NCBI RefSeq assembly: GCF_014204545.1 | Contig: NZ_JACHLJ010000002.1 | Span: 496,001-560,000, forward strand | DNA: 64,000 nucleotides | From: Brevundimonas vesicularis | GTDB taxonomy: Bacteria > Pseudomonadota > Alphaproteobacteria > Caulobacterales > Caulobacteraceae | Direction of reading: 5' to 3' | Shown: piece after piece, positions 17,338 to 25,636 of the stretch | How the letters are laid out: every line of letters starts with the position of its first letter | Position numbering within the stretch: the first letter of the stretch is position 1 | Position numbers and translations under genes: made by a program | The notes under the pieces: model-generated | What the model saw: only the letters and a program-made list of their open reading frames with translations | Told to the model about the DNA's origin: nothing | Database searches by the model: none

Positions 17338-18099
17338 TTAACGACAGAGGCCCCGCGCGGCCCCGTCGATGTGCAGATGGTTGGCGTGGGCAGCGTTGTA
17401 GTCGGGCGTCAACACCGTCGAGAACAGCTGGCAGGCCCCGTCGCGCAAGGCGTGCAAGAAGCGGCCGCCCGGCTCACCCGCCGGCCCGTCGCCGCGCCAA
17501 TCGTTCAGAACGCTGACGGTCCGACCGTCCTTTAAGGTCACCGCTGCGACATCCAGCGCATTGGCCTTGGCGTGTTCGCTGGGCCGCTCGGTCTCGTCCT
17601 GCGAGCCGTAGATGCGGCGGCACGAATAGGTTCCGTAGTTCTCCACCCGCGCGGGGGCCGAGCCCAGAATGTCGCGCGAGGCCGGGCGCAGCACCTGTCG
17701 ATCCCAGATGACGTAGCGGACCGCCAGCGGGCACTGCATCACGACATCGGCCGGCGCCAGCGGCGTCACCTCGCCGCCCGTGATCCGCACCGCCCCGCGC
17801 ACCACGCAGAAGCCGCCGTCGTCGCGGTCGGGCGCGCGTTCGACCTGAACACCCGCATTGCGCAGCGCCTGCATACAGGCCTCTGTCGCGCCCTCCACGG
17901 CCTCGGGCGTGGCGGCGGTCGGCACATCGAAGGCGGCGACCTTTGCGGTGGTCGCGCGGCCCAGCGGACGATCCAGGTCCAGCGGCTTCCACGGCAGGTC
18001 CTGGGGCGGGGCGAAGGCGTTCAGCAACGCAAAGCCGGCGCAGACCAGCAGCGCCAGCTCCCACACCAGATTCCACATGTCCGCCAGATCGCGCTTCAT
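17338..18099 (-). CDS. Extensin-like family protein
   Basis: Envelope protein of 253 residues with one N-terminal membrane helix (about 11-29) and an extensin-like C-terminal domain (about 75-253). The domain contains several cysteines, EHAKANALDVAAV, LNDW and AHANHLHID. The His/Asp pattern resembles the zinc-peptidase fold of D-Ala-D-Ala carboxypeptidases (VanY/MepA type), so a murein role is possible, but this is inference. The family is common in alphaproteobacteria and uncharacterised. It stands alone; the PPK2 gene is divergent, about 100 bases away. Confidence 0.82.
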   Translation of the reverse strand: MKRDLADMWNLVWELALLVCAGFALLNAFAPPQDLPWKPLDLDRPLGRATTAKVAAFDVPTAATPEAVEGATEACMQALRNAGVQVERAPDRDDGGFCVVRGAVRITGGEVTPLAPADVVMQCPLAVRYVIWDRQVLRPASRDILGSAPARVENYGTYSCRRIYGSQDETERPSEHAKANALDVAAVTLKDGRTVSVLNDWRGDGPAGEPGGRFLHALRDGACQLFSTVLTPDYNAAHANHLHIDGAARGLCR

Positions 18100-18201
18100 T
18101 CGGCCCCTCGCAGGCCGGACGGGCCCGGCGCCTTAACGCCCAGCTTCGCAGTCGGCTCCCTCGCCCTTGCTCTCTGCCGGCCCTCGGCCCACTCTCTTGC
18201 C

Positions 18202-18951
18202 ATGGGAAAGAAATCCGACGCCTATGACGCCGAGCTGGAGCAGATTCAGCTGGCCATCGTCCAGACCCAGGCCTGGAGCATCGAGCATGGCTCGCGCGTG
18301 GTCATCGTGCTGGAGGGGCGCGACACCGCCGGCAAGGACGGCGCGATCAAGCGCCTGACCGAACATATGTCTCCGCGCCAGACCCGCGTCATCGCCCTGC
18401 CCAAGCCCAGCGACCGCGAGACCAGCCAGTGGTATTTCCAGCGCTATGTCCCGCACCTGCCGGCGGCGGGCGAGACGGTGATCTTCAACCGGTCCTGGTA
18501 CAACCGCGCCGGGGTCGAGCCGGTCATGGGTTATTGCACGCCCGAGCAGTACGCCCAGTTCATGACGGACGCGCCGCGCTTCGAGCGGATGCTGACCGAC
18601 GACGGGATCATCCTGATCAAGATCTGGCTGGATATCTCGCGCAAGGAGCAGGCCAAGCGGCTCAAGGAACGCCGCGAGGATCCGTTGAAGAAGTTCAAGC
18701 TGTCGTCGCTGGACGCCGAGGCCGAAGCGCGGTTCGACGCCTATTCCGACGCCCGCGACCGGATGCTGGACGAGACCGACCGCGACTACGCGCCGTGGAC
18801 CGTCGTGGCCACCGACGACAAGAAGACGGCTCGGCTGAATATCGGCCGCTACATCCTGTCGGTGCTGAGCCACACCAGCATCGACATCAAGAAGCCGGAT
18901 CCCGACGTGGTCTTCAGCGCCGGAAAGGCCAAGGGCAAGCTGGCGCGCTAA
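18202..18951 (+). CDS. ppk2: Polyphosphate kinase 2
   Basis: Class I-type PPK2 of 249 residues, a single P-loop kinase domain. Walker A is EGRDTAGKDG (Lys45), the lid region has RSWYNRAGVEPVMGY, and Walker B is IKIWLDIS. PPK2 enzymes move phosphate between polyphosphate and nucleoside diphosphates. The preference for ADP or GDP cannot be judged here. The start MGKKSDAYDAELEQIQ fits the family and lies well inside a longer open frame whose upstream part looks non-coding. It converges with the Rieske gene eight bases later. Confidence 0.94.
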   Translation: MGKKSDAYDAELEQIQLAIVQTQAWSIEHGSRVVIVLEGRDTAGKDGAIKRLTEHMSPRQTRVIALPKPSDRETSQWYFQRYVPHLPAAGETVIFNRSWYNRAGVEPVMGYCTPEQYAQFMTDAPRFERMLTDDGIILIKIWLDISRKEQAKRLKERREDPLKKFKLSSLDAEAEARFDAYSDARDRMLDETDRDYAPWTVVATDDKKTARLNIGRYILSVLSHTSIDIKKPDPDVVFSAGKAKGKLAR

Positions 18952-18958
18952 GGGCGCC

Positions 18959-19342
18959 TCAGGCCGTTCTGACGATCCCGCCAGAGGCCGCCACCGGCCA
19001 GGGCGTCAGCCGCCCGCCCGCGCAGGGGCCGCCCTTGCATTCGCCGGTCAGCGGCTCGAACACCGCCCCGTGCCAGCCGCACAGGATCAGCGCGCCGTCC
19101 GGCGTCAGATAGCGGTCGATCTCCATGGCGATGGGAAAACCTGCGTGCGGGCAGCGATCGACCCAGCCCGCGACCTGACCGTCCTTCCTGACCACGAAGC
19201 CGTGAAAGAAGGCCTCGCCGATCTGCAGCACGAAGCCGCGCGAGCCGGGGTCGGCGATGTCGCTCTCGGCGCACAGCGCCACGCCAGGCGGCGTCTTCCA
19301 GACCCTTTTGCGCTCGGCCGGCGCTTCGGCGGCTTCAGACAC
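18959..19342 (-). CDS. Rieske [2Fe-2S] protein
   Basis: Soluble Rieske-domain protein of 127 residues. The cluster ligands are Cys64 and His66 in CPHAG and Cys88 and His91 in CGWHG, the CxH...CxxH set of ferredoxin-like Rieske proteins. There is no membrane helix and no catalytic oxygenase domain, so it is probably an electron carrier or a stand-alone accessory. The gene overlaps the end of gpsA by eight bases and is the last gene of the tsaD-gpsA-Rieske operon. Its partner is unknown. Confidence 0.9.
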   Translation of the reverse strand: MSEAAEAPAERKRVWKTPPGVALCAESDIADPGSRGFVLQIGEAFFHGFVVRKDGQVAGWVDRCPHAGFPIAMEIDRYLTPDGALILCGWHGAVFEPLTGECKGGPCAGGRLTPWPVAASGGIVRTA

Positions 19343-20363
19343 GTTCGGCCTTCAGCGGCCGCGACAGCAGGCCGTCGATCAGACCATCGACATCGATTTC
19401 GCCGGCCAGCAGGGCGGCAACGCCTTCGGAGATCGGGATTTCCACACTCAGACGCGCGGCCAGTTCGCGAACCGCCGGCGCGCTCTCATAGCCTTCCGCC
19501 ACCGACCGTTTGCCAGCCAAGGCCTGCTCGACCGTCTGTCCCTGCCCCAGGGCCAGACCCAGGCTCATGTTGCGCGATTGGGGGCTGGAGCAGGTCAGAA
19601 CCAGGTCGCCCAGGCCGCACAGGCCCGCCACCGTCTCCGCCTGGCCGCCCATGGCGACGGCGAGGCGGGTCATTTCCGCAAAGCCGCGCGTGATCAGGGC
19701 GGCGTGGGCGCTGCGTCCCAACTGGCGCCCCTCGGAGATGCCGCAGGCGATGGCCAAGACGTTCTTCAGCGCCCCGCCCGCCTCGGCGCCCACCAGATCG
19801 GTCGCCAGATAGGGCCGGAAGCCCGGCGCCGACAGGGTGTTCAGCAGGGCCTCGCCCAGCGTCTGATCCGCACAGGCCAGGGTCACGGCGGTCGGCAGGC
19901 CGCGCGACACCTCGCCCGCGAAACTGGGACCAGACAGCACGGCGGCGGGGGCGTCCGGCAGGGTCTCGGCCAGCACCTCGGTCATCAGCTTCATCGTGCC
20001 GCGCTCGACGCCCTTGGAGCACAGCACCACCGGCACGCCGGCGCGATAGTGGGACGCAAACGCCGTCAGCGTCGCGCGCATATGCTGGGCCGGCGGCACG
20101 GCCAGGATCACGTCGCAGTCGCCCAGATCAGCCAGATCGGCGGTGAATTTCAGTTCGTCGGCCAGAGGCACGCCGGGCAGATAAAGGTCGTTGGCCCGCG
20201 TCGCCCGCATCGTCTCAACCAACTGCTGCTCGCGCGCCTGCAAGGTCGTGTCCAGTCCGGCCCGAACGCAGACCTGCGCCAGAGCCGTGCCCCAGGCGCC
20301 CGCGCCGATGACCCCTGCCGTGCGGAATTCCATACGCCCTCCCGAGGCGGTTTCGTTCGTCAT
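19335..20363 (-). CDS. gpsA: Glycerol-3-phosphate dehydrogenase [NAD(P)+]
   Basis: Reduces dihydroxyacetone phosphate to sn-glycerol 3-phosphate for phospholipid synthesis; 342 residues, cytoplasmic. The Rossmann motif is [15 protein letters not shown]. Further hallmarks are [23 protein letters not shown] and the catalytic Lys in [13 protein letters not shown]. The start shares ATGA with the tsaD stop; an internal ATG at 20333 would remove ten residues. The tsaD-gpsA order is widespread in alphaproteobacteria. Confidence 0.97.
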   Translation of the reverse strand: MTNETASGGRMEFRTAGVIGAGAWGTALAQVCVRAGLDTTLQAREQQLVETMRATRANDLYLPGVPLADELKFTADLADLGDCDVILAVPPAQHMRATLTAFASHYRAGVPVVLCSKGVERGTMKLMTEVLAETLPDAPAAVLSGPSFAGEVSRGLPTAVTLACADQTLGEALLNTLSAPGFRPYLATDLVGAEAGGALKNVLAIACGISEGRQLGRSAHAALITRGFAEMTRLAVAMGGQAETVAGLCGLGDLVLTCSSPQSRNMSLGLALGQGQTVEQALAGKRSVAEGYESAPAVRELAARLSVEIPISEGVAALLAGEIDVDGLIDGLLSRPLKAERV

Positions 20364-21502
20364 GCTTTAGCGCCCTTGCGACCCGGCTTGTGCGAAGGAT
20401 CAGACAGGGCGCGCGCTTCGTCCAGCGGCCATCGCGGCCGGGCGACCACGTCGATGTCGCTGGTCAGGCCCAGCGCCAGCCGTTCCGCCCCAGCCAGGGC
20501 GATCATCGCCGCATTGTCGGTGCAATAGGCCATGGGCGGCGCCAGGAAGTCGAAGCCATGTTTCGCCGCCGTCGCCTGCAAGGTCGCGCGGATGGTCTTG
20601 TTGGCCGCAACTCCGCCCGCGACGACGAAGAGTTTGTGGTCATGCGTCTCCGCATAGGCCGCCAAGGCCCGCTCCGACCGATCCGAAAGTTGGCGCGCGA
20701 TGGCGTTTTGCACCGCGTCGGCCAGGTCCGCCTTGTCCTGCTCGGTCTCGCAGGTCTGAGCGATACGGAAGGCCGCCGTCTTCAGGCCTGAGAAGGAGAA
20801 ATCGCAATCCTTGCGGCCCAAGAGGGCGCGCGGCAGATCGATCTTCGACCCGTCGCCCTGCATGGCCAACCGCTCCAGCGCCGGGCCGCCCGGATAACCC
20901 AGGCCCAAGGCCTTGGCGATCTTGTCGAAGGCCTCGCCCGCCGCGTCGTCAATGGTGGCCCCGATCCGGCTCATGTCGCCGACGCCGCGCACCTCCAGAA
21001 GCTGGCAATGGCCGCCCGACACCAGCAGCAGCAGGAAGGGATAGGCCACCTCAGCCCCCAGCCGGGCCGACACCGCATGCCCCTCAAGATGGTTGACCGC
21101 CACCAGCGGAAGACCGCGCGCGAGCGCCGCCGCCTTGCCGAAGCTGAGGCCCACCATGACCCCGCCGACCAGACCCGGCCCGGCGGTCGCCGCGATCCCG
21201 TCCAGCCCGTCATAGCCCATATCGGCCTCGGCCATCGCGCGGCGCGTGACCTCGGCGATCATCTCGACATGGCTGCGCGCCGCAATCTCGGGAACCACGC
21301 CGCCATAGGCCGCATGGTCGTCGATCTGGCTGTGAACGACCGAGGACAACACCTCCGCCCGACCACCCGTCAGGCGCACGACCGAGGCGGCGGTCTCGTC
21401 GCAACTGGTCTCCAGGCCCAGCACCGTCAGCGCATGACCAGGACGAGCGGGAACATCCCGTCCAGTTGCCGCATCGGTTCGGCTGCTATAGTCGGCGGAC
21501 AT
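20360..21502 (-). CDS. tsaD: tRNA N6-threonylcarbamoyladenosine transferase subunit TsaD
   Basis: Makes t6A at position 37 of ANN-decoding tRNAs together with TsaB/E/C; 380 residues, cytoplasmic. The N-terminal ASKHA strand is [13 protein letters not shown], the metal-binding motif is NHLEGHAVS, and later come [11 protein letters not shown] and [11 protein letters not shown]. The start is uncertain: ATG at 21502 (or 21508) leaves about 27 extra residues before the family start. The open frame continues upstream over hemC but that part is antisense to a real gene. It is divergent from hemC with fewer than 50 bases between, so the promoters must overlap. Confidence 0.96.
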   Translation of the reverse strand: MSADYSSRTDAATGRDVPARPGHALTVLGLETSCDETAASVVRLTGGRAEVLSSVVHSQIDDHAAYGGVVPEIAARSHVEMIAEVTRRAMAEADMGYDGLDGIAATAGPGLVGGVMVGLSFGKAAALARGLPLVAVNHLEGHAVSARLGAEVAYPFLLLLVSGGHCQLLEVRGVGDMSRIGATIDDAAGEAFDKIAKALGLGYPGGPALERLAMQGDGSKIDLPRALLGRKDCDFSFSGLKTAAFRIAQTCETEQDKADLADAVQNAIARQLSDRSERALAAYAETHDHKLFVVAGGVAANKTIRATLQATAAKHGFDFLAPPMAYCTDNAAMIALAGAERLALGLTSDIDVVARPRWPLDEARALSDPSHKPGRKGAKA

Positions 21503-21548
21503 CTCCATCGGGTCGAGGTAGCGACCCGGCGACCGGTGCGCAACGCTC

Positions 21549-22502
21549 ATGACCTTTCCTCTCCGCATCGGCACCCGGCGCTCCAAGCTGGCGCTCGCCC
21601 AATCCGGCATGATGCAGCGCGCCATCGGCCGCGCCCTGAACGTGCCCGAGGCCGAGATCGAAACGGCCGTTCCTCTGGTCGAGATCGTCACCACCGGCGA
21701 CCGCATCCAGGATCGCCGCCTGCTGGAAGTCGGCGGCAAGGCGCTGTTCACTAAGGAGATCGAAGAGGCCCTGCTGGCCGGCCGGATCGACATCGCCATC
21801 CATTCGATGAAGGACGTCCCCGCCGAACAGCCTGAGGGCCTGTGCATCGCCGCCATTCCTGAGCGCGAGGACGCCCGCGACGCCTTCATCAGCCGCGATT
21901 TCGACAGTTTCGACGCCCTGCCCTTCGGCGCGCGCCTGGGCACCGCCAGCCTGAGACGGCAAGCCCAGGCGCTTGCCCTGCGGCCGGACCTCAAGGTCGA
22001 GATGCTGCGCGGAAATATCGACACCCGCCTGCGCCGCGCGGCCGAGGGCGACTTCGACGCCATCCTTCTGGCCGTCTCGGGCATGACGCGCCTGGGCGTC
22101 ACCGACCCTATCCGCGAGAAACTATCGCTGGACGCCTTCCTGCCGGCGCCGGGCCAGGGCGCCCTGGCGATCCAGACCCGCGCCGCCGACAGCAACTCAG
22201 ACTGGGTCGCCGCCTTGAACCACCCTGAGACCGCCCTGTGCATCGCCGCCGAGCGCGGCGCCATGACGGCGCTGGAGGGGTCGTGCCGCACCGCCGTCGG
22301 CGCCTTTGCCCGCATCGAACACGACACCCTGCATCTGACCACCGAAATGCTCAGCCCGGACGGCTCCGCCCGCTGGCGCCGCGTCGGCGACCTTTTCCAA
22401 CCGACCGAAGCCGACGCGCGCGCCTTGGGCCAACGCCTGGGCGGCGAGGTCCACGGCTCGGCCGGCGATCAGGAAGTCGATCCCGCGACCCTGGACGGAT
22501 GA
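21549..22502 (+). CDS. hemC: Porphobilinogen deaminase (hydroxymethylbilane synthase)
   Basis: Condenses four porphobilinogens into hydroxymethylbilane; 317 residues. It opens with LRIGTRRSKLALAQS, has the IHSMKDVP motif and LGTASLRRQAQ, and carries the cofactor-binding Cys in LEGSCRTAVGAF. All conserved arginines and the catalytic Asp region appear present. It overlaps hemD by four bases (ATGA), so the next enzyme of the pathway is made in step. Confidence 0.97.
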   Translation: MTFPLRIGTRRSKLALAQSGMMQRAIGRALNVPEAEIETAVPLVEIVTTGDRIQDRRLLEVGGKALFTKEIEEALLAGRIDIAIHSMKDVPAEQPEGLCIAAIPEREDARDAFISRDFDSFDALPFGARLGTASLRRQAQALALRPDLKVEMLRGNIDTRLRRAAEGDFDAILLAVSGMTRLGVTDPIREKLSLDAFLPAPGQGALAIQTRAADSNSDWVAALNHPETALCIAAERGAMTALEGSCRTAVGAFARIEHDTLHLTTEMLSPDGSARWRRVGDLFQPTEADARALGQRLGGEVHGSAGDQEVDPATLDG

Positions 22503-23206
22503 ACGTCACACCAACACGCGTCTGGATCACCCGCGCCGAACCGGGCGCCGCGCGCACCGCCGCCCGTCTGCGCGACATGGGGTTCGAGCCGATCGTCACG
22601 CCCCTGCTGGCGATCAAACACCTGGCCCCGCCGGTTCCCGATCTGGCGTCGTTCGCCGCCTTGGCCTTCACCAGCATCAACGGCGTCGCCGCCTTCGCCC
22701 TCCTGACGCCCCGTCGCGACCTGCCGGTCTTCGCCGTGGGCGATGCGACCGCCCAGGCCGCCCATGACGCGGGGTTCAGAAATGTCCGCTCCGCTTCCGG
22801 CGACCTGCACGCCCTCGCCCGCTTGATCGCCAGCGCCATCTCCAACGCCGCCGTCCTGGTCCCTCAGGCCGAAGCCCCCGCCGGCGATTTCACCGCCGCC
22901 CTCACCGCCGCCGGCGCCCGCAATGTGTCGATCCAGTCGCTGACGGTCTATCGCGCCATCGAAATGCCAGCCGCGGCGCCCGCGCTGTTCGACGCCGTTC
23001 TGATCCACTCCCCCCGCGCCGGACAAGCGCTCGCCAAACGTGGTAACGACGCCCTGGCGCACGCGGTCCTCGCCTGCATCTCTCCCGCCGCCGCCGCCCC
23101 GCTCGTCGCGCTCGGCCTGACGCCCGTCATCGCAACATCGCCCGATGAGGCCTCCTTGCTCACGATCTTGAACGCGGCGCTTGGCAAGCGCGATCCGGCC
23201 GTATAA
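22499..23206 (+). CDS. hemD: Uroporphyrinogen-III synthase
   Basis: Cyclises hydroxymethylbilane with inversion of ring D; 235 residues. The sequence is poorly conserved across the family. It shows the usual RVWITRAEPGAARTAARLRDMG start, LAFTSINGVAAFA, a central LVPQAEAPAGDFTAAL and the VYRAIE strand before the second lobe. The ATGA overlap with hemC is the strongest support. Its final codons (GTA TAA) also contain the likely -10 of the tRNA gene that follows. Confidence 0.93.
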   Translation: MNVTPTRVWITRAEPGAARTAARLRDMGFEPIVTPLLAIKHLAPPVPDLASFAALAFTSINGVAAFALLTPRRDLPVFAVGDATAQAAHDAGFRNVRSASGDLHALARLIASAISNAAVLVPQAEAPAGDFTAALTAAGARNVSIQSLTVYRAIEMPAAAPALFDAVLIHSPRAGQALAKRGNDALAHAVLACISPAAAAPLVALGLTPVIATSPDEASLLTILNAALGKRDPAV

Positions 23207-23207
23207 A
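23181..23207 (+). promoter_or_regulatory. Candidate tRNA promoter inside the end of hemD
   Basis: TTGGCA (23181-23186) and TATAAA (23202-23207) with a 15-base spacer, 40 bases before the tRNA. The -10 includes the hemD stop codon. The spacer is short, so confidence is modest. Confidence 0.45.
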
Positions 23208-23247
23208 GACCCCGTCTCGCGCGGACAGCTTCGTCCGTCGCAACCGG

Positions 23248-23323
23248 GCCGCTTTAGCTCAGCCGGTAGAGCACATCATTCGTAATGATGGGGTCAGGTG
23301 TTCGAGTCACCTAAGCGGCACCA
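23248..23323 (+). tRNA. tRNA-Thr (anticodon CGU)
   Basis: Complete cloverleaf of 76 bases. Acceptor GCCGCTT pairs with AAGCGGC. The D arm is GCTC/GAGC, the anticodon stem CATCA/TGATG with loop TTCGTAA (anticodon CGT at 23281-23283), and the T arm AGGTG/CACCT with loop TTCGAGT. The discriminator is A and CCA is encoded. It reads ACG threonine codons. Confidence 0.97.
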
Positions 23324-23494
23324 CTTCCCCGAGCGCGGTTCGCGCGGGAGGCGGCGTCTGGAGCGCCGAAATATATCCTCAAGGTTGAATCGTCACCTGT
23401 GGCGCACGTAGCAATCCCTAGCTGAGCAGCTTTGGCTTGACGGGATTGGTGTTTTGGGGCCATGGCGCCGCATTATCTATGCCCGCAGGCTGAC

Positions 23495-23848
23495 ATGAAC
23501 GACGCAGTTGATCCCGTAGACATCGCCATCGGCGGACGCATCCGCACCCGTCGTGAGGAACTGCGCATCACCCAGGCGCAGTTGGCCGCCGGCGCTGGCG
23601 TGACCTTCCAGCAGATTCAGAAGTATGAGCGGGGCGTGAACCGCGTCTCGGCCGCCCGCCTGCTGCAGATCGCCTCGGTGCTGAAATCGACCGGCGCGGC
23701 CCTGCTGGGCGAACTGGAAACGGCCGAGGGCGACGAGCTGGCTTTGGCTGCCCCCGGCGTCGCCGAACTGCTGGCGGCCTTCCGCGGCATCAAGGACGCC
23801 GCTCAACGCGACGCCCTTCTGACCGTGGCCAAGGGCCTGCGCGGCTGA
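23495..23848 (+). CDS. XRE-family helix-turn-helix regulator
   Basis: DNA-binding protein of 117 residues. A Cro/C1-type HTH (about 12-68) reads IGGRIRTRREELRITQAQLA and VTFQQIQKYERGVNRVSAARLLQIASVL. The VTFQQIQKYERG recognition region is that of a well-known alphaproteobacterial XRE group. The C-terminal part is short and helical. In other Caulobacterales I recall this regulator directly upstream of metK; here 1.8 kb of minus-strand genes separate the two. Start at 23495 follows the family; an ATG at 23462 would add 11 residues. The target is unknown. Confidence 0.88.
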   Translation: MNDAVDPVDIAIGGRIRTRREELRITQAQLAAGAGVTFQQIQKYERGVNRVSAARLLQIASVLKSTGAALLGELETAEGDELALAAPGVAELLAAFRGIKDAAQRDALLTVAKGLRG

Positions 23849-24217
23849 TCAGGCCCGGTTGCTGGCGCTTTTCAGCAACTTCTCGACCTCATCGCGATGG
23901 TCGGCTCCGTCGAGAGCCGCGCGTGCCAGCCATGACTGGATGGCGTCCAGCGCACGCGCATCGCGACCGTCCGAGCGGCCGCCGTCGGACAGGCTCTGGC
24001 GGATGATCTCGATCATGCAGACCGCTTCGACGGCCGAGGTCGGGGCGTGATCGAGAAGCGTGGTTTCCGCCGCTTCCATCGGCGCCAAATCCAGTTCGAC
24101 GAGCAGATTCTCGCCGCTGGCGGACAGCGATGACGATCCGACCTGTTTCGCCAGATTGGCCGTTTCCAGCCACGAGCGGAAAAGCGGCATGAAGGCGGGG
24201 GTGGTTTGGGTGTTCAT
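23849..24217 (-). CDS. Hypothetical protein, last gene of the LuxR-TM cassette
   Basis: Predicted soluble, mostly helical protein of 122 residues that I do not recognise. It starts MNTQTTPAFMPLFRSWLETA, has a central LLVELDLAPMEAAETTLL, and ends acidic-basic. There is no signal peptide or membrane helix. It lies five bases after the membrane protein gene of the cassette and its stop abuts the stop of the XRE gene. Function unknown. Confidence 0.7.
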   Translation of the reverse strand: MNTQTTPAFMPLFRSWLETANLAKQVGSSSLSASGENLLVELDLAPMEAAETTLLDHAPTSAVEAVCMIEIIRQSLSDGGRSDGRDARALDAIQSWLARAALDGADHRDEVEKLLKSASNRA

Positions 24218-24222
24218 GACAT

Positions 24223-24696
24223 TCAGACTTTCTGTAGCGCCCGGATCGATCCGGGCGCTGACTTGGGACGGGCGTAGGGGGCGCACTGGGCCTCCCAGAC
24301 GCCGAAGAGGGCGAGAAGCAGGAGCTCGAACCAGACGACCATTCGGGTCGATACGATCGACCACAGCAGAGCGTCGGAACCGGCGATGCCGGCCAGATGG
24401 GTCGAAACCGCGATGAGCTGGGCGCCGGCGGCTAGAAGCAGCCACCATCGGTCGTAACGGAGCGCCAGACCGACCAGCAGACAGAACATGGACACCGACA
24501 GGATCGCCACCCCCCACCGGAAATGCCCGATGAACAGGTGATCGACCAATGGCGTGCCCCAGTTGAGGACGAACAGTGCGACCAGGGCGATCCGCTCTGG
24601 CATACGACCCTTCCAGAGCAAAAGCGCCATGACGCCGTAGGTCAGGCACATCAGAAACAAGGACAGCGGCGACCCCATTCCGACGGTCGCGATCAA
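24223..24696 (-). CDS. Small polytopic membrane protein of the LuxR-TM cassette
   Basis: Membrane protein of 157 residues with about five helices (roughly 9-28, 35-52, 61-78, 82-103, 112-133) and a short soluble tail. I recognise no family. A TTG start overlaps the stop of the preceding gene (TTGA); ATG at 24678 is the alternative and gives 151 residues. The tail is encoded by a 24-bp perfect palindrome (24236-24259). By eye the gene is less GC-rich than its surroundings, though I did not compute this. Confidence 0.72.
   Translation of the reverse strand: MIATVGMGSPLSLFLMCLTYGVMALLLWKGRMPERIALVALFVLNWGTPLVDHLFIGHFRWGVAILSVSMFCLLVGLALRYDRWWLLLAAGAQLIAVSTHLAGIAGSDALLWSIVSTRMVVWFELLLLALFGVWEAQCAPYARPKSAPGSIRALQKV
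24236..24259. repeat. 24-bp perfect palindrome with a 16-bp core repeated elsewhere
   Basis: The half-site is AGCGCCCGGATC and the other half is its exact complement. The core CCCGGATCGATCCGGG (24240-24255) recurs exactly at 55680-55695 and with one change at 9338-9353. It lies inside the end of a coding region. Confidence 0.8.
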
Positions 24697-25031
24697 GCGG
24701 CGACGGCGAGAACCGGGGCGAACCCAGTGGGTTTGACAGTCTTGTCTTCGTGCGCCCCGTCCATATACCAGCCGACCTGATGGTCGTCGGCGACCTGGGC
24801 CAGTTCGCAGTGACTGGCGATCACGGCGCTACGAACCTCGGCCAGTTGGCTTAGGCCGCGCACCATATTGGCCAAGGCTTCCTGTCCGACTTCGGCCGCC
24901 AGACGCGCCTCGACCCGACCTTCCAACGCGGTCTGAACCAAGCGGCTGACTTCGATCATCGCCTGATCGACGGCGTATTCTGCGGTTCTGACCTGCCGCG
25001 CCACGCGGACGCCGACGTGCATGTTCTTCAT
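24693..25031 (-). CDS. Hypothetical protein of the LuxR-TM cassette
   Basis: Soluble helical protein of 112 residues. It begins MKNMHVGVRVARQVRTAEYAVD and has a long amphipathic stretch to about residue 70, then a glycine/tryptophan segment VGWYMDG. I do not recognise the family. The start has a GGAAGG ribosome site a short distance upstream. It is the second gene of the cassette, 27 bases after the LuxR-type gene, and its stop overlaps the TTG start of the membrane protein. Function unknown. Confidence 0.72.
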   Translation of the reverse strand: MKNMHVGVRVARQVRTAEYAVDQAMIEVSRLVQTALEGRVEARLAAEVGQEALANMVRGLSQLAEVRSAVIASHCELAQVADDHQVGWYMDGAHEDKTVKPTGFAPVLAVAA

Positions 25032-25058
25032 TGGCTCACCTTCCTTTAAGCCGTTTGG

Positions 25059-25505
25059 TCAGCGCATTTCAGCGGGAGCAAGCCGGTCGAAAAGGGATGG
25101 AACCACCATGCCCGCCGTCACGATCCCGATGGCGAACACAAGGGCGATGGCGGCCCCGGCGACGATGATCCCCACTCTCGCCAGAGCGCCCCGAGGAGGC
25201 GCAGGCAGAAGCCAGGAAGTCGTTGGGTCGGAAACCGCATCGTCCGACTGTTCGGCCGACGTGGGATCATTGAGCGTATGGAGGCCGGTGTCGGGAATGA
25301 GTATCGACGCCTCTGAGTAGCCAATACTCAGTCGCCGGGCCGCCAGCTTGCGGTCCGAAACGCCCAGCTTGGCGTAGGCGCGATGCAGATGGTTGCCGAC
25401 CGTGCGTGGCGAGATGCGCAGGCGCGCAGCGATTTCCTTGTCCTCCAGACCTTGGCCGGCCAGGCGGACGCATTCGCTCTCTCTCGTCGTCAGGCCGTCT
25501 CGCAT
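25059..25505 (-). CDS. Membrane-tethered LuxR-type transcriptional regulator
   Basis: Regulator of 148 residues with an unusual order. A LuxR/GerE helix-turn-helix is at the N-terminus (residues 4-60, LTTRESECVRLAGQ and EIAARLRISPRTVGNHLHRAY), followed by a linker and one hydrophobic helix (111-134) near the C-terminus. The DNA-binding domain would sit in the cytoplasm, held to the inner membrane. Sphingomonads and relatives have small LuxR-TM proteins of this shape, but their signal is not known. It heads a four-gene minus-strand cassette with a small membrane protein and two soluble unknowns. It has a strong AAGGGGG ribosome site before ATG. Confidence 0.85.
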   Translation of the reverse strand: MRDGLTTRESECVRLAGQGLEDKEIAARLRISPRTVGNHLHRAYAKLGVSDRKLAARRLSIGYSEASILIPDTGLHTLNDPTSAEQSDDAVSDPTTSWLLPAPPRGALARVGIIVAGAAIALVFAIGIVTAGMVVPSLFDRLAPAEMR

Positions 25506-25607
25506 GGGAACCCCCTTGGGGCCTGTTTAGCCTAAAATGAGGGGGAGTCAGCCGATATGCTTACGCCGCGAAGCAGTTTCTGCAGGTTGCGCGCCGCGTC
25601 AGATCAC

Positions 25608-25636
25608 TTGAACATATAAGCATATCTTTATATGCC
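25608..25636 (+). promoter_or_regulatory. metK promoter containing a palindromic operator
   Basis: TTGAAC (25608-25613) and TATGCC (25631-25636) have a 17-base spacer; the spacer and -10 are covered by CATATAA-N8-TTATATG (25613-25634), a 22-bp palindrome. A nested hairpin GCATAT/ATATGC (25620-25635) lies within it, and ATATGCTTA at 25555-25563 is a further complementary copy. A repressor bound here would block RNA polymerase. SahR-type (SAH-sensing, ArsR family) or the nearby XRE protein are candidates. Confidence 0.55.

Noticed and set aside
21503-22342. N-terminal extension of tsaD by about 280 residues
   Set aside because: It is antisense to hemC, and TsaD families begin close to the [10 protein letters not shown] strand.
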